In this document: one piece after another, positions 1 through 11,898 of the stretch
Numbering within the stretch: position 1 is the stretch's first letter
How the letters are laid out: each line of letters begins with the position of its first letter
DNA from: Porpolomopsis calyptriformis
Lineage: Eukaryota; Basidiomycota; Agaricomycetes; Agaricales; Hygrophoraceae
Direction of reading: 5' to 3'
NCBI GenBank assembly: GCA_951640195.1
Contig: OX621167.1
Coordinates: 434,001 to 498,000, forward strand
DNA length: 64,000 bases
The notes under the pieces: model-generated
The model's input: the letters and a program-made list of their open reading frames with translations, nothing else
What the model was told of the DNA's origin: nothing
Databases searched by the model: none
Translations under genes and position numbers: made by a program

Positions 1-2015
1 TGGCTGACTAATGCACAGTATTAAGCAGCTACTATGGAGCTGCTGTGCAGCACATCTTCATCAACCAATAGCATTATCACTTCTAATCTAGGAGGATATT
101 AATAGAAAAATTAGATAGGGAAAGATAAGATAAACAAGAATGGAGATAAGGAAAGTGAGTAAGATGACAAAATGAAGTGGCTATAACAGTATCCATCAAT
201 GAACCCATGGATTACAATGGCCCAATGGATAAGCTTGTAGTGTCCATCAATATGCCAAAGCGTGTTGGGTCACTGGACACTATATTGACATTGCTGGATC
301 ACTCCACAATTGCGCAATAATTGTCTGAGTGCATTGACACGCTTCAAGGACAACTTGACTTGCCTATACTAGACCTATAGACCCAGTGATCTTAGAAATC
401 CAATGAGATAGCGCAAGCTAGAGTCTGGCTTCTTCTTTATAAAGTCTCACACAAGTATGTCAAGGTCACCATTTGAAATTGTTGAATGCTTTCATGATAT
501 ATGGTTTTTCTTCATAAAGTTCCATAATGTATTGTGATGGATGCCCAATATGCTTGCTAATTCAGTGGATGCCAGATTTCAGTATGGGGCAGAAGCCTCT
601 TGAAGAAAGGGAAGATTGATGACTTTCCTTGATTATCCTGGGTTTCTAGAGTATTCAAGTGATACTAGTGTTGCTGTAATGATATCTTTCTCCTCTCTGA
701 ATTGTGAGCTTTGAGAGACTGCTGATAGTTGATTTAAACTGACCTCATCCAGGATGACAGATACAATTTTCACATCTTATTAACTACTTCTCCCAACAGC
801 ATCGCTGCATTGTGTAGCCAGGCATCAGGAAATGAAAAAGGCTCACTAGGGTGAGCTTCCAGAGCCATAGGGATCTTGATCATATCAGACAAGATGAGGT
901 TGATATAATATGACAGTTGAAGTGGATCTGGATCTTTGAGTTCAATAATTTATCAAGTATGGCCATAGGCATCACAGATAATTGCATGAGCACTTGTGAC
1001 ATCAGTGGGCCATGAGTCCTGACTGAAAGGAAGGTCAGGAAACTTAGTTGGTAATGGTACCACCATTTACAAGTGATTGGAAGGGTGTTTCATCACACTG
1101 ACAAATATATTATATTATTCAACCACACATGTCAGATTCTATCTGTCCTACTCTCTCCACCCCTCTTCCACACCCTATATATTGGTTTGAGGATGGGAAT
1201 ACCTTTCTTCAGGTGAGCTTGACAATACAATACTTGCGCCGTCTACTTCTGATGTTTGTTATAGATAGAGAATTCCTTATACAGACTCTATTGCGGTGTT
1301 TTGATCACCTCATCTGGTCTCTTCAAAGACATGTTTTCCCTCCCAGCTGAAAGCAATCCTGAGGGTCTGAGCATGGAAAGGCCTATTGTCATTGAGCAAG
1401 TACCAGTACAAATATTTGACATGTTACTTCTTGCATCAGGATATAGCGGGTAAGATATGGCATTGAAACTTTGAGGCTTGCTGATAAAAATCATTATATT
1501 AGTCAACAACAGCTGAACTATCTGAAAGAAGATCTCATTGTGCTACTCCGCCTTAGTGTCATGTATCAGTCGCAGGTTGGCGCTGAGTGGGTCAAACATC
1601 AAATCCTTCATCAGTTATAGGATTGGCACCCCACAGAGCTTCTTAGCTTGGGGTTAGAATTTGGTGATTGGGACTTCTTTGAACTTGGATTCCAACTCTT
1701 GGTAGATATGCTTATGAAGGACCTACGCATCACCCAGCTTAGCAATCTCAACACTACTGTTCTACTAGCTAGCCTCAAGGTTCAAGAGGCTATCCAAGTT
1801 TACTGCCATATTGTTGCTGCCGAACCACCTCCTGTGTCGGAGCATGGCCTTGACTGCCTCAATCCCTCTGCATGTGCTACTGACTAGCATGCCATGTGGT
1901 GGAATGGGATGGCAAGGTATCTACTGGATGGATAATGCCTACTGGACTAGGAAGATGCCTTTTGGATGTTTGAATGTATAGATTTTGGTGATATGCATCT
2001 GGAGTGCACTAAGAA
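1..2015. other. Degenerate DNA left of element 1, no gene recognised
   Basis: No open frame longer than about 80 codons on either strand and no recognisable domain. Base composition and short broken frames look like old transposon relics. The last five bases before the LTR (GATGC) are the target-site copy of element 1. Confidence 0.6.
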
Positions 2016-2020
2016 GATGC

Positions 2021-2389
2021 TGTCACGGACACTTTTTTCTTTTTCCTTTTAGTCATACTTGATTAGTCTCCATTCCGTTTATCCTTCCGCTTTACCGTTT
2101 TATATATAGAGACTGATCACATGTACCTTCCTTCCGACTCTTCATGAGTCACATTCCGTTTCCGTTATTCTTTTTGTGACTCTTCACTAGTCACATTCCG
2201 GATTCCGCTTTGTAATCGTACATACGACTAACTCATGGCGACTCAGGTAGTTAGTATATAAAGCCTGACCTTTAGTCAGTAGGTTAAGTTCGATTCCTAG
2301 TTAGCTCCCCCACTCTTTAGTCGAATTCCATTTCCCCATCAGCCCCTCCAACGCGAGAAGTAAAACCCTTCGACTACCGAATCATAACA
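2021..2389 (+). repeat. 5' LTR of element 1
   Basis: Direct repeat of 8325..8693, same length, 10 transitions apart. It carries the TATA box and the first bases of the predicted transcript. It keeps CpG where the 3' LTR has TpG or CpA at most differing sites, so this copy looks closer to the ancestral sequence. Confidence 0.95.
2255..2262 (+). promoter_or_regulatory. LTR TATA box of element 1
   Basis: TATATAAA lies 31 bp before the self-primer segment at 2286, the normal TATA-to-start distance. This predicts that transcripts begin at or next to AAGTTCGATTC. Confidence 0.75.
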
Positions 2390-2390
2390 A

Positions 2391-2401
2391 GAATCGAACT
2401 T
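2391..2401 (+). other. Self-primer binding site of element 1
   Basis: GAATCGAACTT, one base after the 5' LTR, is the exact reverse complement of AAGTTCGATTC at 2286-2296, the predicted 5' end of the RNA. An 11-nt match between transcript start and primer site is the arrangement known from Tf1, where the RNA folds back and primes its own reverse transcription. No tRNA 3' end need be invoked. Confidence 0.8.
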
Positions 2402-2564
2402 CCTTCTTGCGCACCAAACCACTTCCACTCTGGATCCTGCCGAAGACTTAACAAGGTCAATCTTCTCATCTGCAGATTCAGATACTCCCTTTCAACCCAT
2501 AGTATTCCAAACTCCCGCACAATCCATCATCCCCCTTTCCCCCTCATCATCATCACTAACATCA

Positions 2565-3983
2565 ATGTCTCAACAAGAGTATGAAGCCGATCAAAGCGTT
2601 CCCGCACCCGGACCCAGCAACATCCCCCCCACCATCCGAGAAGAAGAAGAAGATGTCGTCCCATTTAATATGGAACAAGAGCTCAGAGACCTAAGAGCAC
2701 AAATCGACCAGTTCCGTGGTTGGTATTACAATGAAGTCGACGTCAATGACGAACTCCGAAAGGAATTAAAAACTCTCAAAGAAAGTCGACGAGAAGAATC
2801 TGAACCAGCCACCCCTCCCCCACGACGACGATCTGTACTTCGGGGACCTGGACTTTCCCCCTCGAACCCTTTCGTTTATCCTGCAAGAAGAACCCAATCC
2901 GTCCAACCTCCATCCCAACCAACCTTTCCCACTCAACTACCCACCCAGACGACTGCTCCCCCCACACTTCCAGCCCCTACCAAAATCAAAATCGCCGATC
3001 CAACTGAATACGATGGAACTTCAGAGAAGCTTGAAGACTTTATTCATCAATGTCGACTCAATTTTGTGGTCAAGGACTACAACGACAAACAGAAAATCAT
3101 CTACATGCTCTCTTATCTCGGTGACGGCAATCCAAGGGCTTGGGGACGACTGTTCACAGAAGGGGTTGATAGAACAAGGAATTTCATGTGGGACTATGCA
3201 ACGTTTTTGGACAATTTTAGGGAAGCTTTTGGAAGGATTAACCCAGCAGCGAAGGCACGGATCGAGCTAGAAAAAGTGAAGATGACAGGAACGATAGAAG
3301 ACTACAACCTTCGGTTCATGCAGCATGCAGCGAGAACTGAGTATAACGAGACCACTCTACTTCGGTTTTACAAAGCTGGACTCCCCCAGCTGATCCGAAC
3401 GCGGATTTACTCGATGGATAATATGCCGTCGACCTTGCTGGACTGGACGATGAAAGCGGCCCAGTTTGAAGAACAGTACCAGGAGCAACGAGCCAAACAA
3501 GCATTGTGGTCAAGTCGAGATCAAAAAGGAAAGAAGTCTGAAGCCAAATCGAATCCCCGAGGAAACCCTTCCCGCTCCACCACCACCACTTCATCCCCGA
3601 TCAAACAAGAATCGAGAGAAGCCTCTCTCAAGACAGTGAAATGAGACAACTCCTCCATCACTTGCTACAACTGTGGCAAAAAGGGACACTATGCCAATGA
3701 ATGTCGAAGCCCACGCGCTGAAGACGTTCCGGCATGTCAAGAAACCTCAACTTCTACTCGAGGAAAAGGAGGAAATCGCGGTCGAGGCAAAGGACGAAAT
3801 GTCCGAACGATCAATCGGGTTGATACAGAAGAATCGGAAGCGCAGATAGAGGAAGCACCAGAGGATGATGAAAAAGAGAAAAGGACGGCTAAGGACGACT
3901 TGAAGGATATGGGAATCGCGAATTGGGACAAGGAGAGACGGGCTGCGCTAGCTCGAGCGTTAAAAGAGCAAAAGGATTTTTAG
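2565..3983 (+). pseudogene. gag: gag of element 1, interrupted by one TGA
   Basis: Gag-like frame beginning at ATG, with an acidic Pro-rich N-terminus, a retrotransposon capsid-type region (around residues 140-290) and a basic linker. The frame is stopped by TGA at 3642-3644. Directly after it, in the same frame, comes the zinc knuckle CYNCGKKGHYANEC (C-X2-C-X4-H-X4-C), then a Gly/Arg stretch and an acidic tail. The natural gag stop is the TAG at 3981-3983, inside the frameshift signal. The premature TGA is most simply a former CGA arginine codon. A capsid lacking the knuckle would be the only product of this copy. Confidence 0.85.
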
Positions 3984-4017
3984 TCCGGCCAAGTGCTAAA
4001 AGCCCGAGCACTTTGGC
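3974..4017 (+). promoter_or_regulatory. -1 ribosomal frameshift signal, gag/pol of element 1
   Basis: Slippery heptamer GGATTTT (3974-3980) is followed at once by the gag stop TAG. Seven bases later a stem forms between 3988-3997 and 4007-4017 (ten pairs, one bulged T, nine-base loop). Pol continues in the -1 frame. GGAUUUU is a heptamer used by some plant RNA viruses for -1 shifting. The element 2 equivalent has the same layout. Confidence 0.7.
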
Positions 4018-7000
4018 TGTGTCCCATGTATGTGTACTACCATCTATGAAAGGTTTTCGTTTTCTTGGCACACTTGAACAGGGCAAAGGCGCTCTCGAAT
4101 TCTACCTTTGGATCACGAGTGCTGACAATCTTCGACGAGTGGCTATCATAGCACTCATTGACTCTGGCACCTCAGGGAATTTCATTGACGAAGCATTCAT
4201 TCGTCAAATGGAGATATCGACCTATCCATTGGATGAGGTTGTACCAGTATGAAACGCTGATGGTTCCGAGAACTGAGGAGGTCCCATCACGCACGACACA
4301 GACCTGTTTATTGAGGCACCAGATCTATCTTTTCGAGAACGAATCCGGTTGGAGGTCACCAACTTAGGAAGAAAGCAACAGGTCATCCTCGGCTTCCCAT
4401 GGCTCTTGCAACACAACCCCACCATCAATTGGACAAAAGGCACCTTAACCTTTGCGTCTGGTGACACGCTGTTCAGTAGTATGCAAGTCGGAGTGTTGCC
4501 CCCACAGGAAGAACTCTACATTTTTGATTCGAGTCTGAAACATGACTCCTTTATCCGTTTGGTCGGAGTTGACCACTCCCAACCAGTTTCCATCGAGGAG
4601 GACATCAAATCCTTTATTCCCAGTTGTTATCACAATTTCTGGCGTGTTTTCCATACCGCAGAATTCGACAAACTTCCTCCTCGACGTCCCTTTGATCATG
4701 CGATTAACCTCTACCCGAACACCAAATTTCAAGTCGGAAAACTCTATCCCCTTTCCCCCTATGAACAGGAGGAACCTAATAAGTTTATTGACGAAAATCT
4801 CAGAACAGGTTGGATACATCCATCGAAATCCCCACAAGCTGCTCCTTTCTTCTTTGCGAAAAAGGCTGAAGAGATCAATGCCAAAGGTCTCAGTGCTGGT
4901 CTACGTCCCATCCAGGACTATCACTATATCAACTCAAAAACCATTCCTGATCGTTATCCCCTTCCCCTTCTATCGGAAATTCTCCAAGTGCCGAAGCTTG
5001 CTACTGCTTCACTCTTTACTGTTATCGATATTCGATGGGGATTTAACAACATACGACTCAAGGAAGGTGACGAGTGGAAAGCGGCTTTCATCACCAATCG
5101 AGGACTCTTTGAACCGACCGTTATGTTCTTTGGACTACGGAACTCCCCAGCATCTTTTCAACGAATGATAGACGTTCTCTTTAAACCTGTTCTGGACTCT
5201 GGCTGTGTTCACATCTATATTGATGACATTCTTATCATGGGCGACACCCCTGAAGAAATCCGCCACTGGACTGACGAAACCCTTAAACTCATAGAGAAGA
5301 ATCAACTATCCGCCAAACCCGTCAAATGCCAAATGGAGAAGACCTCTGTTACATACCTTGGTACAATCATCAGTAAAGGTCAACTCGCTATCAATCCGAA
5401 AAAGGTAGACGCCATCATCAATTGGCCGACACCCCAAAAACTGCGAGACCTCCAATCCTTCCTTGGCACCACTAACTTCTGGCGTCGTTATATCAAAAGT
5501 TTCTCCTCAGTCGTTCGTCCCCTCTGTGGCCTTTTGCGGAAAGACCAACCTTGGGATTGGTCTCCTTTGTGTCAAAAAGCCTTTGAACAACTCAAACATC
5601 TCGTCACTACAGCCCCTGTCCTTCTCACCCCTCGACCAGACCTTCCTTACCTCTTAGAGACCGATGCCTCTGATTTCGGTATTGGCGCGGTCTTATCTCA
5701 AAAACACGACAATGGTTGGCACCCTGTTGGCTTTTTCTCGAAATCCTTGCTCCCTGCCAAATACAACTATCCTACCCATGATCTGGAGATGCTTGCAATC
5801 GTCACTTCCCTCAAGTATTGGCGCTATCTTTTAGAAGGCGCAAGGGATACTGTATTGATAAAAACAGACAATTTAGCGCTCAAGTACTTCATGCAGAACA
5901 GATCCCTCTCCAGACGACAAGCACGTTGGATGGAATTCTTAGGCAGATTCGACTTCAAGATCGAGTATTCCCCTGGAGTCAAAAACAAAGCCGATGGACT
6001 CTCCCGCCGACCCGACCACCGTCGTACAGAAAAAGAAGAATTAGAAGGCCAAGCCCTCCTCCCCCCCGAATGTTTCATCAATGCTATCATTTCCATGTCC
6101 GAACCTTCTTTCATGTCAAGACTTCGCTTCTCCGACTTCAACGAAATCCCAGAGGACATTCGCATCAAATTATCTGATCCCTCTTCCAGCTACTCCTTCA
6201 CTGACGGAATTGTGAGAGATGCAGGAAATCGTATTGTCGTGCCAGCAGATGTATCGCTACGCACAGAGATAATTCGATTGACCCACTCCCTACCCCATGG
6301 AGGCCATCCCGGAATCGAGAAGACACGTGAGCTTGTGTTGCGGAACTACACCTGGAGTAGTGCTGCCCCTGACATCCGTGTATTTGTATCATCCTGTCCG
6401 ACCTGCCAACAAGTCAAGCTCTATCCTTCGAAGCCTGCAGGTCTCCTGGAACCTATTCCCCCTTCGTCTCGACCTTGGGAAGAAATCACCGCCGATCTAA
6501 TCGTGGAACTCCCCCAATCATCTGGTTACGATGCTGTCTTAGTTGTTGTCGATCGCTTTACCAAACGCACTCACTTCATCCTGATGACATTGAATATTTC
6601 TGCAGAAGGAATTGCAAAACTCTTCAGGGACAATGTATGGAAACACCATGGCTGGCCAAAGAAGATCATAACCGATCGAGGGACTCAGTTCGCTTCCAAA
6701 TTCGCGAAAGCTCTCAACACTCATTTGGGAATCATCTCCGGTCTATCCACCACTTATCATCCCCAAACTGATGGTCAAACGGAACGCACCAATCAAGAAC
6801 TTGAACAATACCTTCGTTTATATACAAACTTTATGCAAGACGATTGGTCCAACTGGCTATCCCCAGCTGAATTCGCGTATAATAACCGACAGCACTCCTC
6901 GACGAAACACACTCCCTTTTACCTTGATACTGGCCAACATCCCTTCGTCCCATCCATTCTCGCGACCCCCACTTCCAACCCCGCAGCAGATGCCTTTCAC

Positions 7001-7543
7001 GATCATCTCACAGAAGCCCATGAAGAAGCCACAAAAGCTCTAGAAACAGCGGCCAAAACCATGAAACACTTTGCAGATCGTAAACGGAAAGATATTCAAC
7101 TCCAAATAGGTCAATTTGTTTATCTTGATACCCGTAACTTAAAAACAGGTCGTCCAACCCTCAAACTTGATGTCCGACACACTGGACCATTCAAAGTTCT
7201 AGAAAGAATCGGAAAAGTCTCTTATCGCCTGGCCCTCCCCTTATCATGGAAAATACACGACGTCTTTCACGTTTCACTCCTGAGACCCGCTAATATTAAC
7301 TCCGATCTCCACCCAGAGGAAGTAGACGATAATCTCCGCCCACCTCTGGATGTCATTCAAGAGAAAGAAGAATATGAGGTCGAACAAATTCTCCAACATC
7401 ACAGGTCCACCCGACGTCGTACGTATTTAGTCAAATGGGTCGGCTATCCCATTGAAGAAGCAACTTGGGAGCCGAAGAAGAACCTCCTCCATGCGAAAGA
7501 ACGAATTCTAGAATACGAACAGTCAATTCAAATGGTGACCTAA
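3980..7543 (+). pseudogene. pol: pol of element 1 (PR-RT-RH-IN-chromodomain), two TGA stops
   Basis: Pol frame entered by a -1 shift from gag. Domains in order: aspartic protease (DSGTSGNFID, near 4160), reverse transcriptase (FTVIDIRWGFNN and YIDDI), RNase H (LETDASDFGIGAVLS), integrase zinc region with CPTCQQ, DDE core (TADLIVELP, ITDRGTQFAS, QTDGQTERTNQELE), GPF module and a C-terminal chromodomain (YLVKWVGYPIEEATWEP). TGA at 4250-4252 and 4274-4276 break the protease; element 2 has Arg at both places, so both were probably CGA. From 4349 the frame is open for 1064 codons, with catalytic residues of RT and integrase present. Confidence 0.93.
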
Positions 7544-7665
7544 TCATTCTTTCACAGTATCAACTCCCCTCATTTGTGTTTTCACCTTTATCACCTTTTC
7601 CAAACTCCGACTCATCCTTATAATCTCTTTCGTCTCCATCTTCCACTCTTAAAATCGACATCGCT

Positions 7666-8244
7666 ATGCCCGCAGAACGCTCACACCAAACTGCTCGCAA
7701 ATCTACTGGTGGTCGTCCACCCCGCACTCCTCGTATGTCCACCGGAGGACAACCCCCTCATTGCGCTCTCCCTCCGCTCGCTTCCACCTCCTCCACCTAT
7801 GGTGAAGCTGAGCTCGCCGGACAACTCTGGCAACATAATCGACGCGCACGCAATCGGGACCTCCCCATATGGCCAGAGGAAATCATCGCTCCACCCATCC
7901 CACCCAAGCAAATCATCGAGTCGTTACAGAAGGATGTCGAATACTACAAAAACGAAATCGCGAGACTAAATGAAGAATTGTATAATCAAGGAATGAGCTT
8001 GGATGGAAAGAGAAGAGCGAGTGAGTATTGGCGAGAACAGGCCAAACACTGGGAGGCGAAATACGAGGAAGTCACAAAGGTACTTCCCCATCTTGATTCC
8101 CCGGCTCCCCCTGTTTTCCCAGGTCCACTCGTCATTCCCCCCGGTTCGTCGTCGAACCCCATCACCATCCCCGATGACGACGATACTTCCCCGGCCAACA
8201 TTATTTCCTTGTCAGCCGCCGTCTCCGACAAGGACTTAACCTAG
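7666..8244 (+). CDS. Third ORF of element 1, coiled-coil protein after pol
   Basis: Open frame of 192 codons starting MPA, lying between the pol stop and the 3' LTR, on the pol strand. The N-terminus is basic and Pro/Ser/Thr-rich. The middle (about residues 85-135) is charged and predicted helical, with a heptad-like run around EYWREQAKHWEAKYEEV. The C-terminus has a Pro-rich linker, then an acidic patch IPDDDD. No signal peptide or membrane segment is visible, so an envelope protein is unlikely. Element 2 has a counterpart in the same place with the same start (MPA), a Tyr-Trp in the helix and an acidic tail. Function unknown. It is the only reading frame of this copy without a premature stop. 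Confidence 0.6.
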   Translation: MPAERSHQTARKSTGGRPPRTPRMSTGGQPPHCALPPLASTSSTYGEAELAGQLWQHNRRARNRDLPIWPEEIIAPPIPPKQIIESLQKDVEYYKNEIARLNEELYNQGMSLDGKRRASEYWREQAKHWEAKYEEVTKVLPHLDSPAPPVFPGPLVIPPGSSSNPITIPDDDDTSPANIISLSAAVSDKDLT

Positions 8245-8324
8245 TCCTTCCCCTCCTCCACACCCGTCAACACTCTCGAAGCTGCCTCGAATTTCGGGAC
8301 GAAATTCCTTTTAGTGTGGGTGTA

Positions 8325-8693
8325 TGTCATGGACACTTTTTTCTTTTTCCTTTTAGTTATACTTGATTAGTCTCCATTCCATTTATCCTTCCGCTTTACC
8401 GTTTTATATATAGAGACTGATCACATGTACCTTCCTTCCGACTCTTCACAAGTCACATTCCATTTCCGTTATTCTTTTTGTGACTCTTCACTAGTCACAT
8501 TCTGGATTCCGCTTTGTAATCGTACATACGACTGACTCATGGCGACTCAGGTAGTTAGTATATAAAGCCTGACCTTTAGTCAGTAGGTTAAGTTCGATTC
8601 CTAGTTAGCTCCCCCACTCTTTAGTCGAATTCCATTTCCCCATCAGCCCCTCCAACACGAGAAGTAAAACCCTTCGACTACCAAATCATAACA
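8325..8693 (+). repeat. 3' LTR of element 1
   Basis: Second copy of the LTR, followed by target copy GATGC. Preceded by the palindrome AATTTCGGGACGAAATT, a sequence type common just before the polypurine tract of chromoviruses, and by GTGTGGGTGTA at the junction. Confidence 0.95.
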
Positions 8694-8698
8694 GATGC

Positions 8699-9928
8699 TT
8701 ACAATGGTGAAGGGTGGCAACAGGATGATTATGCCAGCATTCCTTCTTGTCAAAACTGTCAGTGAGCAGCTTGTTCATACTTTGTTGCCTAGTCATCCTT
8801 CACTTTCTGTATAAACTCTCTTCGAATCGTTATTAATTCTTATTGCTCTCGATGGATGAATGTGTTAGGACTGAGGTTCCAAGGGGGTTCTCTGGGCCTA
8901 GCACGACACAATATAGAGCTGACAAGTGTTCCAAAGTGACTGTTGGATTCAGGACAGAACCACAGTATGTAGATGAGTAAGTCAAAACTAGGGAGTCTAC
9001 TATGAAAAAGCATATCTTTATATATGAGGCAATAAAAGGGAAATCTATGAAGGACTATAGGGGAAGAGTGTTTGAAGGTTATAGGGACCTGATATATAAG
9101 GGATAATAGTCCATAATATAGTCTTTAAAGGGGGTTTAATAAGAGTACAGAATGAAGTGAAATGAAAGGGTGAAAGGGACTGTTATAGATGATCCGAGTG
9201 GCACAGTGGCTCAGAGTGCATGAAACGAGTGTGCTCATTTGGCGCAGCTTTCAAGGAGTCCAGTGAACCAAGTTTGGAGTGAATCCAATCACTGGTTCTT
9301 GAGTTACAGTCTTTTAGTAATTTTGGCATGAATGCTATAAAAGGTGCGCAAAATGAGTATGCTCATTTGGCGCAAGGTGTCACAATGTCACCTAAGAGTG
9401 CGCAAAATGAGTGTACTCATTTGGCACAGATATTTCTGACAGAATAACAATAGAGATGTGTAAATATTACTGGTCAATGTAACATATATTACTAGCCTAA
9501 GCTTAGCGTGAGTACCTTGAAGGGTAGTTCAACAATCTGTTATGAAGACTGGGGGTGCAGACAATTAACAAGACTGAGCTGATTTGAATGATAGACAGTG
9601 TACATACCAGAGAACTAGATGGAGAGTGGACTCCTTCTGAATGTTATAGTTGGACAATGTTCGGCCATCCTCCAGTTTCTTTCCCATGAAAATGAGGTAT
9701 TGTTGATCAGGTGGGATGCTAGGATGAAGTTAGAATGAGTATTGTGATAATGAAGGAGTTGTACAAGTACCTTTCCTTGTCTGAATATTTGTTTTAATAT
9801 TATCGATGGTGTTGGAGGACTCTACTTCAAGGGTGATGGTCTTCCCAGCAAGGGCATTGTCAAAAACCTGCATCTTGAGGGATGGTGAGTAAAGATGGAT
9901 AAGCAATGATATTACTTACTGTCAGTAA
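8699..9928. other. Degenerate DNA between the two retroelements
   Basis: No long frame and no recognisable domain. Holds three copies of a 30-bp palindrome (separate entry). Its end GCCCT (9929-9933) is the target-site copy of element 2. Confidence 0.6.
9217..9428. repeat. Three dispersed copies of a 30-bp near-palindrome
   Basis: Copies at 9217-9246, 9345-9374 and 9399-9428, each close to TGCGCAAAATGAGT followed by its inverse ACTCATTTGGCGCA. Each can fold into a hairpin with arms of about 13 bp. Copies 2 and 3 are the best preserved. Confidence 0.7.
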
Positions 9929-9933
9929 GCCCT

Positions 9934-10335
9934 TGTCACGGACGTAAATTTTTCACTTCCTCTCTATGTTAGTGATTACTACTTAGTCAGACAGGTCTTA
10001 TCTCTGCTTGGGATTCCCCAGGGATTCCCCACAATTCCGTATCTTTTCATATATCCGAGATAGGACATATTTCATTTCCGACAATCATGTTTCATCTCTT
10101 CACATGCTCCGAGTTCCTTTATCATGCTTATCTTTACTCGTCGCATGTATTCCTCGTGTTTACACTGACTCATCCGCAGTAGCGTAGTCAGTATATAAAC
10201 TCCTAGTTAGTCGTACTCAGACTTTAAGTCTGATTCCTCATTAGCAACCCAATAACTAGGACTTGAGACATTATCATCGTCTTGGGACAGAGCTCTCCGA
10301 AGTAAAACCATCTCATCGACAACCAGTTTATAACA
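9934..10335 (+). repeat. 5' LTR of element 2
   Basis: Direct repeat of 16375..16765. It contains GGGATTCCCCA twice in tandem where the 3' LTR has it once, which accounts for the whole 11-bp length difference. Confidence 0.95.
10192..10199 (+). promoter_or_regulatory. LTR TATA box of element 2
   Basis: TATATAAA, 34 bp before the self-primer segment at 10226. Same relation as in element 1. Confidence 0.75.
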
Positions 10336-10336
10336 A

Positions 10337-10347
10337 GAATCAGACTT
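10337..10347 (+). other. Self-primer binding site of element 2
   Basis: GAATCAGACTT, one base after the 5' LTR, is the exact reverse complement of AAGTCTGATTC at 10226-10236. Compared with element 1, both arms changed together and pairing is kept, which is covariation evidence for the self-priming fold. Confidence 0.8.
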
Positions 10348-10698
10348 CCTTCTTGCTCTCTCCCCCCTACTTGATCCACCTTCGCTTCAACACTGGACGA
10401 CGACAACGAGGACCTTTACGATCCCTCTGAGCAGAACAATCCTCTTTCACAGTCACTCTACTCACAAACTCGAATCTTCCCAGATCCAAACGAGGAAGCT
10501 AGTCAAGCTTCTCCTTTGCCAAATATCACACAAGCTCTAGGAAGAACTCGAAGCGAAACAACTCGCTTACTCGCCGCCGCCCAGTCACAACGTCCCATCA
10601 CTCCCCCTACTGTTAGATATCAACCCTTCCTGTTCCAACAACCGACTCGACCTTCTTCACCTCTAACGACACCTTCACCATCACCATCACCAGATCCA

Positions 10699-11898
10699 AT
10701 GGGTTCCCGCGCTAACCCCCCTGTTCCCAATCTCAATGAAATCCTCGCAGTTATGAACGACTTGCGGAGGGAAATGGCCAACCTTCAGGCCTCGAATGTG
10801 AACCAAGCAGCAGAGATTCAAGATCTCCATCAACAACTTGCTGCCCAAGCTCAAGTTCAGCCCCCACCGGGACCTCAACCTCAACCTCCTGCCACTCCCA
10901 CCATCGAGATAAAGATGGCGAAACCAGACGAGTTCACTGGTCGACAACAAGATGTCGACAAATTTATTAACAGCTGCGAATTGTATTTCATGGGGAAGCC
11001 ATACCGCGATGAACACAAGATCCCCTTTGCCCTTTCCTTCATGAAGGGCATGATGGCTCAAACTTGGTCTGAGAAAGAGACTAACGACATGAGGACTGTC
11101 AACTGGACCGGCCTGACAGCTACCTGGGCCGCCTTCGTAACTCGATTCCGATCAACGTTTGAAGGAATCGACAGACAGTCCCGCGCTCGTAACGACATCA
11201 AGAATCTCCGTCAAGGAAAAAAGAAGATAGAAGACTACAACCTGGGCTTCGGCGCTTTACAGGTCGATACCGGTTTCAACGACGCCGCCCTCATTGATCT
11301 CTACCAAGCTGGACTCGACTCCGAGTTCATTGAATACGTTTACCGACTCCCCGCCGTCCCTGCCACACTTCAAGAGTGGAAGGACGCCACGACACGTTAC
11401 CAACATCAGAAAGATATTCTCGCTTCACAGAAACAATCCTCCACATCCCAACCCCAATACTCTAACCCCTTTCCTGCACGAGGATCGTATGTGGCTGCAA
11501 CGATGACCTGCCAAACGACAGCAGCCCCCACCATCAAAAGAGAGGAACCTTCCTCTTCTGCCCGTACGATCCCATATGGGAATTGCTACTCCTGCGGCCA
11601 ACCTGGCCACTTCACGAACGCCTGCCCAAACCGTGTCGCCAGTGATGCGAAGAATTTACCTGATACCTCTTCCTCAAGGCGAGGAGGATACTTTCGAGGT
11701 AGAGGAGGTTACAGAGGATGAGGACGAGGCAGAGACATACGTGTCGTTGCCACTGAGCCCCACGTGGAGAATGTCAGCTTGCCCGCTACATTGGCAATGA
11801 GCGAAACTCCGTCGGACATGGCGAAATCTGGTATATGCAATTGGTCGGATGATCGGAAGAAGAGGTTGGCAGTGGACTTGAAGGCCCAGGGTTTTTGA
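10699..11898 (+). pseudogene. gag: gag of element 2, interrupted by one TGA
   Basis: Gag frame. The first in-frame ATG is used as start; the frame is open upstream to 10375 without an ATG, so the true start is uncertain. It holds a coiled-coil N-terminus, a capsid-type region and zinc knuckle CYSCGQPGHFTNAC. TGA at 11719-11721 interrupts an Arg/Gly box and is probably a former CGA. The frame then continues to the natural TGA at 11896-11898. The last residues (KAQGF) match the gag end of element 1 (KEQKDF), which supports reading through the premature stop. Confidence 0.85.

Larger units (their letters stand above)
2021..8693 (+). mobile_element. Ty3/gypsy chromovirus LTR retrotransposon, element 1
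   Basis: A complete but decayed LTR retrotransposon. Two 369-bp LTRs start TGT and end ACA and are flanked by a 5-bp target duplication, GATGC (2016-2020 and 8694-8698). Internal order is self-primer site, gag, protease, reverse transcriptase, RNase H, integrase, chromodomain, then an extra ORF. This order and the C-terminal chromodomain place it among chromoviruses; the self-primer suggests the Tf1/sushi branch. The LTRs differ at 10 of 369 positions, all transitions. Three in-frame TGA codons interrupt gag and pol, so this copy cannot move by itself, while the third ORF is still open. Confidence 0.95.

Noticed and set aside
1129..1887. Three small frames left of element 1 as genes
   Set aside because: Short, overlapping on both strands, no domain and no splice structure to extend them.
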